Shown here one piece after another: positions 10,884 to 21,586 of a stretch of DNA of 64,000 nucleotides. Origin of the DNA: Chlorokybus atmophyticus (Eukaryota; Streptophyta; Chlorokybophyceae; Chlorokybales; Chlorokybaceae); the NCBI GenBank assembly GCA_009103225.1, contig RHPI01003369.1, forward strand, positions 512,068 through 576,067, written 5' to 3'. The notes below the pieces were generated by a model. The model searched no databases and had not been told where the DNA came from. It saw only the letters and a program-made list of their open reading frames with translations. The position numbers were made by a program, and so were the translations under genes. Each line of letters opens with the position of its first letter. Position 1 is the first letter of the stretch.

Positions 10884-13800
10884 TCACATGCCTTGAATGG
10901 CCTGTTCCAGCTCTGCAATCTTGCGGATGAGCAAGTTGCGGTCGGCTTTGATTGCGGATATCTGCTTTGCATGCACCTCCTCCCGAGCACTGACCTGCTC
11001 CAACAGCTGCTTCATCTGCGAGTAAGTGTAAACCTCTTAATTAGGACACATTCTGGCAGCAGGTTGTTCAAACACATCAAGCACATGCGCAGTTTGACGT
11101 CATGAATACATGCACAGCTGTGCTTGTGACCATAGAATGGCCACCTTTGTGTGCACCAATTCAGCACCAAGCTACAAGCCATGGCCGTTACCTCTTCTAG
11201 GTCATCATCGTCACCATGGAGGCTGAGCTTCTCCGCTATGCTCATTTTGATCTTTTCAACGCTGAAGCGGAAGTTATTCCAAGACATTATCCTGGTCACC
11301 TTGTCAAAGCGGCTCTCCTCCTCGGGTTTCTCCTGTGGTATGGATAAAATGCTTGAGTCTGCATCCTGGCGACCAGGACCAACAAACAAGTGCTGAAACT
11401 TGTCATGAGACAACAGTCATCTTACCGTGGTTGCCAGCAAAGTGTTATAGCCTTGATGTGAGCTGCGCACCACACGGAACTTGGTTCAGACAAAAGGCTA
11501 GAAAACGAGTCTGACACAAATTACATAAACGCACGATGTGCAACCTGCACTGCACTCGACCGACAGATTGTCAACTTGCACCTGGACTGGATAGTGATGA
11601 TAAAATGCAGCAGCCCACTCTTGACATTCAGCAGTGGCACCCAGAAATCCACAGGAGCTCCAGGTGCAATGCTATCAAGTGGGATCTCACACACCCCAAG
11701 AGAGTCATCCCTGCAGAATCACCATGAATTGAGCCTCTTGCACAGGGTTTGCTCACAGCAATGCAGGCAATTTTCACCTGCCAATGTCGTCGTGATCTTT
11801 ACAGTGAACACGAAGGGAGCTTCCGTCTTCCCTGAAAGTGATGGTCTCATTCCACACTGGATTCAATGTCTTTGAGCAAATTTTTGTTTTCTTCTTCAAC
11901 TGCAAGCAGCAGACAGTAGGCTGGATACGTAGGAGCTGCTGGCCACAAGACATAGAATGAAATTAAGTAAACCGTACCTTGCCGTAGGTAAGCGTGCAGT
12001 AGGGGTCAGATGTGTTGCCCCTGTCCATGGCAATCAGGTTCTTTCCTTCAATAACTTGAACCTCAACAAGACGAGGCCCTGTTGCAGAATATGAATGTCC
12101 GCTACATGCAACTGCGTTGCAAGTGCTCCTTACAGCCCAGCTTGCCTCATTGAGAAGCATGCAACTTACCAACGGGGACGGACTCCTGCCGTACCGGGGG
12201 TTTTGTCCCTGGTGAGAGCGACAAAGACGACCTGCCAGAGTTGAACTGTGAGGCATGGCAGATAGTTTCCTGTTCAAAGGTCCAGGAACACTGCAAGTAC
12301 AGCCAACACGTGTTTAATGTGACGTAGCATACCCTTTCATCACGAGTTGAACGTGAATGGATCCTGACTCCACGCCTGTCAGCGGCAGCCACACATCTTT
12401 CACTTCACCATCTTGCAGGTTGGCGAGACCCATCTCTCCCTAACATTAAACGCTCAGATGCTGGCCAAAGGCAAAACCAAGAAGAAGCCGTATAACACTT
12501 ACCTCGCCCATGGCTTCATCTCCAAGCCTGTCTTGATCCATGCACTTGAAGGAAAGCGTCCCTCCACCTCCCATCTCCGCAAACTCAAAGCGCTCGTTCC
12601 ACTTTGGATTAAGCGTCTTGCTGATGACCTTTGTGGTACGGCGCTCCTTGCCATATTTAATCTTCAGATAGGGATCCGACTTGCCATTGGTATCACGCGC
12701 TACAAGATCTTTGCCCTCGAGGACTATCACAGAAAGTAACCTGCCAGTGAAAGCCGACCTCGGCGACAACAAGTCGTTGACGCTCATAGGCCGCGTGTCC
12801 CCAACACCCGCCCGGTAGACCCACTGAGTCAGCTTGAAACTCATGTGGATCTGCGGCACGTGAGGTGTGGCAGTTGTCAGTACATGCAGGTGGCAGGACG
12901 TGCACTCCACAATCTGTATACCACTATACGTGTTGTCACTTACCTCGCCGGAACCGCTTTCCAAAGGTAGTGTAACATCGAACTCCTGACCGGGTGTGCA
13001 ACGCTTGACAACAGATGCTCCGTCCTTATCGCTGGTCCAGTAGCAAGTGCTGTCGTCATCCATGTACTTGCACTGTAACGCAAACATTTATGCACTGGTC
13101 AACATGCAGACCATGAACCTCATGAGCCAGTACACAACCTTATCGCACTCTAAGCCAATGCTTTATCAGCACCACCAGGCTGCAGGTAGCATGTGCGGGA
13201 AGGCTCACCCAAACATCGCATGTTCCAAGCAGCTCAATGCGTCCAGAAGCATCTCTGCCGGATACGCGGACATTGACCAGGCCATCATCATCTTTCAGTT
13301 CAAAGCCAAACGTCTCGTTCCATGCGGCTTGACTGTTTGGTCTCATCTGGTCAGCATGTACTGTCAATTGATAAAGTCACACACCCAAGACATACACTGC
13401 AACAATCAACGTTCACTTACCGTTGTTTTCCTCGTGACGCCATAGCAGGTCATCTCCGCAAACACCTCACTTCCCGGCAGGTGAGGTGCCAGGCCAGTTG
13501 CATCCTGCACAGAAGAGTATGCACGTTTGTGCAGCTGTCTGCAGTATGCTCAAACTCCTGGGGACTTACCTTCACAATCATGTCGAGGGACCCTCCAATG
13601 GCTTGCTTGCCCAGGTCCACTAGTTCCAGCCCGATGCACTTGCGCTTTGGCTCCACCATTTTGCTGGCAATTGTGTCCGCAAGCAGTCGCTCCTGCAACA
13701 CAATGCTTGAACTAAGGACATCAACCACACAGCAGACACCAACCGTTGCTTACCATCCATGTTGCAACACCGGGCAAGTCGCTTACAGAGATCTTGGCAA

Positions 13801-15239
13801 TGCCAACTTTTAGGCTAATGGTAGGACGTTCAGTGAACGCAAATAGAACACATCTCTCTGATGGTACTGGTTGGATACGCAGCTGCATGCAGGTCCACGT
13901 TGTGATTGGTCATACTATCTGACTGCAGCATGTAATCTGCTATAGTCAGCCAAGCCTGTACCTTGCCAATGATCTGCAACTCTGAGACTATAATGCGTGC
14001 CACACGGCCCTTCAGAGGACCTGGGCCCGCCAGTGTGGCTGCAAAAATTATAGATAGCCCTTCACTTCTGTAGTCAAGGCCGAGGTCTAGTGCTGACTGG
14101 TGCAGACAACAAGCATCAACACATGCAGCTTGTACTTGGGGAAATTCGCTGTACATGAATGAGGGCCGAGGGCACTCACCATGCTTGCAGACTTCGTGCT
14201 GGTGTAAGCACGCGGATAGTTCAGCTGGAAAGGAGCACTCCCCAGAGTAAACGCCTCAACTTGGATAGATTTCTGCAATACGCCAAAGTATCAGACTTTT
14301 GTGGCAGTTCAGAAGCTTACGCCATGACGCCACTGTGCTTATGCCGAGTCACTTACCAGTGACTTGGGCATCTTGTCGTTGATCCTCATCTGGTCAACAA
14401 CACCAAACGATCGGTCTTACAAAGCACGCCCAGCACCAAGTGTGTGCCAATTCAAACCAAGCGTTGAAGATGACGAAGACAACAATGACACTGACAAGGT
14501 CAAGCCCTGCTGGCATGCTGACAAAGGAACCAACCGTGATCTTAGGTAGCAGCTTGAGGTCCAGTTTCGGTTCTAAGAATGTCGGCCACAGGGAGGAGAT
14601 CAGCTGGTTCAGCCATTCCACTGTCTCCACTGGGGTGCTGGGCTGCACAGCAAAGGCTTACAATCGCATCAGTCGACAGCAGCGACAAGCAAACCTCTTT
14701 TAAAAGGTATTGCATCACACTCTAGCGTCCACAAGTTCACCGTCATCCCACCCATCCTTGCATGCATGCTAAAACTGGACAGAACTGCAAACAAGCAAAA
14801 GAATTGAACTTCTCAAGCTAAGAAGAAACGTATCTTGGCCCCAAGAGATTGACAGCTTAGTTGGCAGCTAGAGCGCTCTGGTTGTGTGCACTACAACCGG
14901 CTTACCAGCTTATTCAGTGCAAGACGTTCCCAATGCGCCTGCGCGTCCCTCACAGCCTTTTCCGTTTGGCGCTGGCCATGCTGCAGATGTGAAACACGAC
15001 GACAAGAAAATCAGCCAGCTGACAATGACCATGACAATTCAGACCAGCACAAGACTACATTGCACCCAGCACTGCTCGACCTGGAAAGCTATGGTTAGAG
15101 CAAGAAAAAGGGGCAGAAGAGCGGTTAACGGCGTCAACAGGGCGTCGGCGAGGAAGTTGACAAGGAAGAGCGGTAGGAGGTAGGCCACTGGTGGTACAAG
15201 GCGTAACCACTTGTCAACCTTCTCAACAGGGAACTTCAT
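10884..15239 (-). CDS. Membrane-anchored SMP/triple-C2 lipid-transfer protein (plant synaptotagmin / E-Syt / NTMC2 type)
   Basis: About 19 exons encode roughly 780 residues. The order of parts is: an N-terminal hydrophobic hairpin (residues about 14-53) from the ATG at 15,239; a short helical linker; an SMP lipid-binding domain (about 85-265) opening with VETVEWLNQLISSLWP; then three C2 domains near 250-385, 405-525 and 570-690. The second and third C2 domains keep Asp pairs (ARDTNGKSDPY and MDQDRLGD; MDRGNTSDPY and KDHDDIG) that could bind calcium. A short C-terminal coiled coil (KQLLEQ...ELEQAIQGM) ends at TGA 10,884. In this family the hairpin sits in the ER, and the C2 domains tether it to the plasma membrane or another membrane while SMP moves lipids. 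The first C2 lacks a clear Asp cluster. Clear splice sites: 14,884-14,644 (intron) and last exon 10,884-11,015. I am confident of the family and less so of every exon edge. Confidence 0.9.
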
Positions 15240-16357
15240 GCTTACTCCCAACCACCCCTCAAGACTGAGTGCTCCTACTCATCCCGCGCATATACTCAAG
15301 CCGCCATGGCGCTGCCACTCCACCTCGACGGCATCGCCGCCGCCGCCGCCCCAAACGCTCCACCACTGCACCAACCAAGAAGGCTCAAGCACGCCATGGC
15401 CTATTATTGCCTGTTTGTAGAGGACAGCATCTCTCGGTCAGCAAAACCACCCGTACAAAAGCGCTCATCCTGATATCCCGTTACGAAAGGCTTTGAGAAG
15501 AGGATATCCAGTTGCTTGCAGAGAATATCGCAGCTGCAGGTAACCGGCCTGCGGTGAAGGTTACGTCTTTGAGTCAACCGAGCTTCATGACTTGCAACCC
15601 GTGCGACGGGCGTGTTCCGTTAGGCCTACCCGTAGCGACCGGCATGGTTCGTCACAAGTTGTCGCTCACAACGCCATTACTTTTTGCGGTAGGCCTACAG
15701 ATTGTAGAATACAACACCTGGCGCGACGCAACCGACGACGACGCTGCAGCAGCGCGTTACAGCAGTGTCATGCGTACAGGCTGTACGGTACAGCGCTGCT
15801 GCAGCGGCATACTAGCCAAGCGCGGCACATGGCCTCTCACCAGAAAGCAGGTGTCACATCCTAGCATCGTGTGAACACAGCTCAAGGATCTTCAGCAGCT
15901 GCCTCAACCAAATAGCGACACATATGCATAGGTAGAACATAACATCCCAGAAGAGTTGCTTGAAGGCAAGTTCAAGGGTACCAACTCTGCCAGCGCAAGT
16001 GCATGCACATATGTGCAAAGGCAACCCAGTGAGCACTCACTCTGTAGTGGTTTGGTTGACAAAAATTGTTACCTTATGTACTGCTGCTTTCGGGTCTGAA
16101 CATGTAATGTTGCATAGAGTGCTTGACGACACTGGACAGGGATCATTGTCAAGCCTCCACTCACGCTTGACATGGCCCGCCATGATCCGCACAACTAAAA
16201 ACAGCATTGCATGTTTCCCACGTTTTGTTCATGGGTGAATAACTTGCACTACGTTGACAGCGTGCATTTGCCAAAACTAGCTACCCCTGTAGTTAGGTTT
16301 GGGGATGCAATAGTATGAAGTTGTTAAGCGCGCGCCCATGGACTCTGGTGCTGTTGT
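15240..16357. other. No supported gene; between the SMP/C2 start and the RPB7 stop
   Basis: This is upstream of the SMP/C2 ATG and downstream of RPB7. A TATA-like 'gagtatatgc' on the minus strand near 15,290 could serve the SMP/C2 promoter. GCC-repeat coding-like frames near 15,330 look spurious. Confidence 0.4.
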
Positions 16358-17683
16358 CTAGATGATGCCTAACCAGTCATCTTTGATAGACCCAATGCAG
16401 AACTGCGAAGCACACAGAGTGTGTTTGTTAGCATTGCAGTTACAGACCGAGAAACAGACAAAAGAGCAGTGCAGCAATTGTACTCACAATTTCAGTTGCG
16501 TCGATGCGCGTGCCGACAACTCGTAATCGCACCATGCTGTCCTTCTGCAATCTTTGCTGCAGCACATCAACTTGGGTTAGGAGAAAGCACACGCAATGAG
16601 TGGCACTACAACTTCAGGACAGCAGCTACATGTCAGAAGGGAGAACCAACCGATTCATCTTCAGCAACGTAGCATGGCTCTTCCTCCCCAGAAAACTTCA
16701 TGTTATCTTGCATGAGCTGCGCAAACATCAAAGTTGATTGCACTTCCGGTGAGATGCTATGCAAGTGGTTACACAACGCATTTATCGCTGAATTTGACCC
16801 TTGCAACCTGTTTGAAAAGCATATCAGCACCATTGCAGCAACAAACAAATGCTTACATGGTTTGAGACAAATACTTGAAGCGGCCCTGCTTCAGCAAAGA
16901 ACCCCATCTTATTCACCTACACAGCACAGTCAGTCACGCAAGTAGTTCCTTAGCAGAGCAACCAATGAGTTCTCTCAAGAGATCAGGCCAACCTGTGTGA
17001 CAATGCAGTCGAGGACTTCGCCTTTGAAAGGCCTGAAGACAATTGCACGGTACTTCATCTTAAACGACGCGTAGCCTGACGAGTCCTTCAGCTCACCCGC
17101 GCCAGGGTTAGTGACTTCTGTCACGGCCACCACAAACCCTGGCAGATAAACGGCAAATGTTGAGCCAGTGAGTATGCCACTGCGATCAAGACCAACATGC
17201 AACACGCAAACAACGAAGCAAGCATGCATACTTGCATGCATGCAACAAGGAAGCTCAAAAAAGCAACTGCTTGTGTTAAGCTGCAAGCTAACAAGCAGGT
17301 TTGCATGCAAACCAGCAGTCAACCGTCTCAGCCCAGCTGAATTAGGATGGTCTGCAAGCAATGCTACGCAAGTGCAGGCTGCGCCACTCACGCATGCTGT
17401 TGTTAGCTGAAGTCAAGGGCAAGGGAATGAGTAAGTGGTTGTCAATCCAAAAGATTGCTACAATGGACCAGCATAAACCATACAATCTAGCAAGATGTGG
17501 ACTAGCAATTACCACATTGCCTGACTGACTAGCTGGCTGAGTAACTGGTATTTTACCCTTTTTGCCGGCGCAGGTGCCCTCGACCTCCGTCACGAGGTTC
17601 TGTGTGAGGACGTCTCGCATGCGCGGGCCGAAGTGCCGCGGGTGCAGCCGCATAGTGCGCTCCAGCTCTAGGTGGAAAAACAT
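16358..17683 (-). CDS. RPB7: RNA polymerase II subunit RPB7
   Basis: Six exons (17,683-17,557; 17,138-16,993; 16,907-16,857; 16,716-16,651; 16,544-16,488; 16,402-16,358) join in phase into 163 residues, near the usual 170. It starts MFFHLELERTMRLHPRHFGP, the conserved N-terminal tip domain, with VEGTC at the end of exon 1. Exon 2 holds the FRPFKGEVLDCIVT block. Exon 3 holds GFFAEAGPLQVFVSNH and the later exons VRLRVVGTRIDATEI and IGSIKDDWLGII, which is the OB-fold half. RPB7 pairs with RPB4 to form the stalk of RNA polymerase II in the nucleus, where it contacts nascent RNA. The paralogue RPE1 of plant Pol IV/V is possible but less likely. No upstream gene is close enough to suggest a shared promoter. 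Confidence 0.95.
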
Positions 17684-18712
17684 GCCTCCCTTGCGTGCGT
17701 GTATGCTTTTGTCCTTGCCGCTTGTTTTAAAGATAAGTGTAGGGAAGGGGAAGTGGTGGGGAGAAGTGTGATGGCTTCAACTAGCACAACACTGTCTTAC
17801 AGGCTATCTATTGCAAGATCAGGCTTCTACCTTGTACATTGATGAGTACAACCGCAGGGGCTGCCTTGGCACACAACTGTGCAAGTGCTTGTTCAACGCT
17901 TGGGCCATGGCCCTGCTTGCTAACGGCATCAACCGCAGCACTCATTCTCACTGAGCGGCTAGCTTGCACAAACGGCAAGCCATGCCAGGACTCATCGGCG
18001 GCCGCTGAGATACCGCAATTGTCCACGCCGCAAAGCCACAAAGCCCGCCGCCCCCGCCCCCGCCCCCGTCGCCGCCGCCGCCGCCGCCACGATCGTCTGC
18101 TGCACTGCGCATGCATTTTGGACTCTGTTCCAGCGGAGTCACTACCTTCGCAGAGCAGACTGACTTGACGGGACCCAACAGGATTGGCTGCCAAGTGTTC
18201 CTTAGGGCCTAGTGGTGGCTTGATGGTGGCAGAGCGCAGTGCACGCAAGCGCATCAATGCGTACTGGTGTACGTGTCATGTCATTTCATTTCTTTTTGTA
18301 CGCCTGCACCTCCAAGGGGCATTGCACAGATGTTTCAGTTGACTGAACTCAAAGGTAATTGCCAGCACCAACGTGTGCACGGTGTCGAGGCATTGATTTG
18401 TAAGGTGAGTGTAGCTACAGAAGCATAGAGGCATGAGATACTAGCATGAAACCAGTCAAAACGAACTCCATGTTTGTGGCTCAGGATTGCTGACTGAATC
18501 CTGCATTGCAATTGCATTGTGATGGAAAGTGCCAGCACTGAAGATAAGACTCGTCATATTCAACCCATGCACAACTCATGCACAGCTCATCATGAAATTG
18601 CACGCACAATACACACAGCAAGGGTGCAGCGCAATCTGTAGTCCATGCAACCTCTTTCTGGATGCAATCAATGCATTATCTGATTGCAGTGCAGACCAGT
18701 CAGTTTGGTATA
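17684..18712. other. No supported gene; spacer between RPB7 and DUF4336
   Basis: A GC-rich CCG/CCCCCG repeat at 18,045-18,095 produces Arg- and Gly-rich false frames. A minus-strand frame from 18,240 to 17,810 is open but resembles no family. I cannot exclude an extra 5' exon of RPB7 or a small gene. Confidence 0.4.
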
Positions 18713-21320
18713 TCATTTCAGTAACGATGTCCGTTCGACAGCTCCTAGGGAGACCAACAGCTCATCGAGCGAGCTCAGAGTTTGCAAGTCTTGCGCAGGG
18801 AAATCGGAGTCCGACGGTTTGCGTGAGAAGAACGGTAACGCAAACGAGGTGTTTGCTTTCTGCCTGCCCCCAACACTCGCCAGATCGTAATAGCGAGCAA
18901 AGGCGGCCTTGAAACTGCGAGGACTGGCTGGGATCGGCGCAGTCAGATGGCAAGGTATGATTTGTTTGAATTGCCAGTCTCTGCATATGCTATCGACCCA
19001 ATCGCAGACCTGAGTGTCATGACACAATCAGTTTCTGCATTGTCCATCTTAAGGCGATCAATGCTCACTCGCAAGTGCAAGAGCTATATCACAAAGAAGT
19101 CGCACCTCGCCAGGAACTTTGTCAAAGACAAGTGTGCGGACGACAGGAGACACGATCAGTTTATTGCACACGGCCTGGAATGAGCGCTGCGGATCCAGGA
19201 GGTCGGAAGGGCCAAAGTACAGGATCTGCAACACCATTCTTTGCCAACCTATGGAGCGAGCGATCAGAGAACACATACGCAAGAATGCAAGGTTGCCAAA
19301 CCATCTTCTTGCCAACACACCTAATCGTCGATTTTGCGGCGTGTCTGTGACTGTCTTTGGACCACCAGTTGTGGTTTTCCCACCACTTAGGATGCGTACC
19401 GCCAGACCATCTTTTGCGGCATCAATGAGAGCACTGGGTCGGATCACTGTACAGGAAGGCCACATATCAGCTGCAGTTAGCAAAAGCGCTGCCGGCATGA
19501 AACATGACTTGTGCAGCAGTATCAAATGTTTACCTTCAGGTGCCTGTTCTGGCACCAGCACAACAGCGTCTGTCACAAGCAGCGTCTTGGAACTCTTGTG
19601 GAAGAATGCTGTCTCTATGTACGGGCCAATGCCTGCAACAACAAGATTAATGATTGCACCTTTGCAAACAGATATGGATGCATTCAGTTGTTGAAGTGCA
19701 AGAAACAGTGATGGCATATTCCGACGGTTTGACACATACAATGCAAGAGCAGGAACTTGCAGAAACAATCTGCATAGAGTTGATGTCCATGATGTGCAAC
19801 AGTGCTTATGTATATCGCTCACCTACAGCTGGTGGTCGAAACAGTTTGGTGTCAATCTCGCCCGCCCATGGTGCACCAGCAGCATCTTCCAGTGAGCCAG
19901 CACCGAAGATGCCAAAGAACGCTGGTGGCAAGTTGATAGGCCACGACCATAGCCCTGGGGGTATGTATATCTGTCATGGGTGCAATTGCCTTGCTTAATG
20001 ATGGGTTTCAGCATTACAGACAAGCTGCATACCTCATACACTACAAAGCTAAGGCAAGGCAAACAAGACGAAATGTTGAATACTGCACAACTGCTGGTGC
20101 CTGGATATTACACAACCGTACGCACATGCTCGCTGGCACTCATACACCCGTTAAAGTGCCCCCCNNNNNNNNNNNNNNNNNNNNNNNNNNNNNNNNNNNN
20201 NNNNNNNNNNNNNNNNNNNNNNNNNNNNNNNNNNNNNNNNNNNNNNNNNNNNNNNNNNNNNNNNNNNNNNNNNNNNNNNNNNNNNNNNNNNNNNNNNNNN
20301 NNNNNNNNNNNNNNNNNGCATCCTTTTGCATCCCCCCCCGCCCCCCCACTACCCCAACCAAGACATGCATGCCCATGCGTTGCTGCGGAGGGTGCTTTGC
20401 AACCGGTACAGTCTCCAGTTACCCAAAACACCGCTCACCTTGGCCTTGGGGAACTTCCGGCTGAATGGTGCGACAAAGATCTTGTGCTCGTACGCAAACG
20501 TGGGGAGCACAATGTACTCCACAGGTGCATCCAGCTCCTTCAACAGCTGAATGCACTCAGCTGTTGGCGCAATGGGAGCATGAACCCACAAACCTCCACT
20601 CTTCAGCTTGATGACCTGCACCAACACGAGACAGGCTGCTGAGACAAGGCTGGCTGGGTAGGCTGGAGGCTTGCATTGCATGTGAAAGGTCTTGGCGGGG
20701 CAGTGTGCTCAATGCGCATCCAGGAAGACAAGACAAGTGTGAGCTACAGGACGCACCGTCATGCGTGTGTTGGCTGTCACGCTGCTGAACCCCAGGCCCT
20801 GCTCTTGCTCAAACGTCCATATCTCACCTCGCTTGATCTGCGCATTCCCAAAAAAGGCCAAGACTGTCACACGTCTCCTCTTGCACAAGCATGATGATGG
20901 TTAAATGTTACACTGCTTGATCTGGCACATGAGTACTCTACATATACAGTGCACATGCAGTGGTCAAGCATGCAGCCACCTGTCACGCATTACCTCGTAG
21001 CGGATGGTGCGCCTGACAGCAAATGGGCCCAGCGGGAAGGGGAACCCTGTGACATTGAGGTAGAAACGGCTGAGAACACCTCCGCCAGCATTGCTCGAGG
21101 AACTTGAGGAAGTAGAAGCCTGGCTGCTGCTCCCGCTCCTGGTGCTAGCACGGCAATGCAGCGTGCTGTAACCCCCTGCTTGGTGCTGCTGCCTGCCTCC
21201 CCTTCTCACCACGCAGCGTCTCCCAGACGCCGTCGCCAGCTGACCCACTCTCTCGCCGTCGGTGAGCGCAGCAGGCAACCCCCGTGTCGCCGCCGCCGCC
21301 AGCGCCATGCTCGCCGCCAT
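18713..21320 (-). CDS. DUF4336 protein with probable chloroplast transit peptide
   Basis: Eight exons are visible (21,320-20,994; 20,837-20,757; 20,615-20,439; 19,954-19,823; 19,632-19,534; 19,446-19,321; 19,248-19,106; 19,009-18,713). The first about 60 residues from the ATG at 21,320 are Ala/Ser/Arg-rich with few acids, like a plastid transit peptide. The DUF4336 core follows: GGLWVHAPIAPT, YIVLPTFAYEHKIFVAPFSRKFP, WSWPINLP, HKSSKTLLVTDAVV, and near the end WQFKQIIPCHLTAPI. DUF4336 proteins occur in plants, algae and bacteria; the fold resembles metallo-beta-lactamases and the reaction is not known. Exon 3 ends in phase 0 but exon 4 needs one carried base, so a short exon of 3n+1 bases is missing between them. 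The 153-N gap lies in that intron. It is divergent from AK-HSDH, with 266 bp between start codons. Confidence 0.88.
20165..20317. other. Assembly gap (153 N) in a DUF4336 intron
   Basis: The run of N is flanked by C-rich sequence on both sides. It probably hides a short DUF4336 exon (see findings). Confidence 0.95.
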
Positions 21321-21586
21321 CTCTCGCCTCAAACCGCCAGCTGGCAGGTCTACAATCTGACACCCAACACAACGCATTGACTCATGACTCAACTTGGATA
21401 GAAAGCAGCAGTGCTGCAGCACTGTAAAAGTTGTCCAAGTGTCCAGCCTTTCACCCAGTCAGAATTCATACGCATTTGTTTGTTTCATTTTGTGCAAACG
21501 GGTTTGCGTGATCTGGTGCAGTGGACCCCGGTCGTGGCCGCTCAAACCCTAAACCTTGTAGCTAAAACTAAGCCTGCGCAGCGACG
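21321..21586. promoter_or_regulatory. Divergent promoter region, DUF4336 / AK-HSDH, with telo-box
   Basis: Only 266 bp separate the two start codons. AAACCCTAAA at 21,544-21,553 matches the plant telo-box and lies about 35 bases before the AK-HSDH ATG. In plants this element marks genes of growing cells, and TRB and PRC2-linked factors bind it. Its role here is inference. Confidence 0.55.

Noticed and set aside
17808-18257. 150-codon frame on the minus strand between RPB7 and DUF4336
   Set aside because: Its centre is an Arg run from a CCG repeat; no known domain and no splice phase to RPB7.
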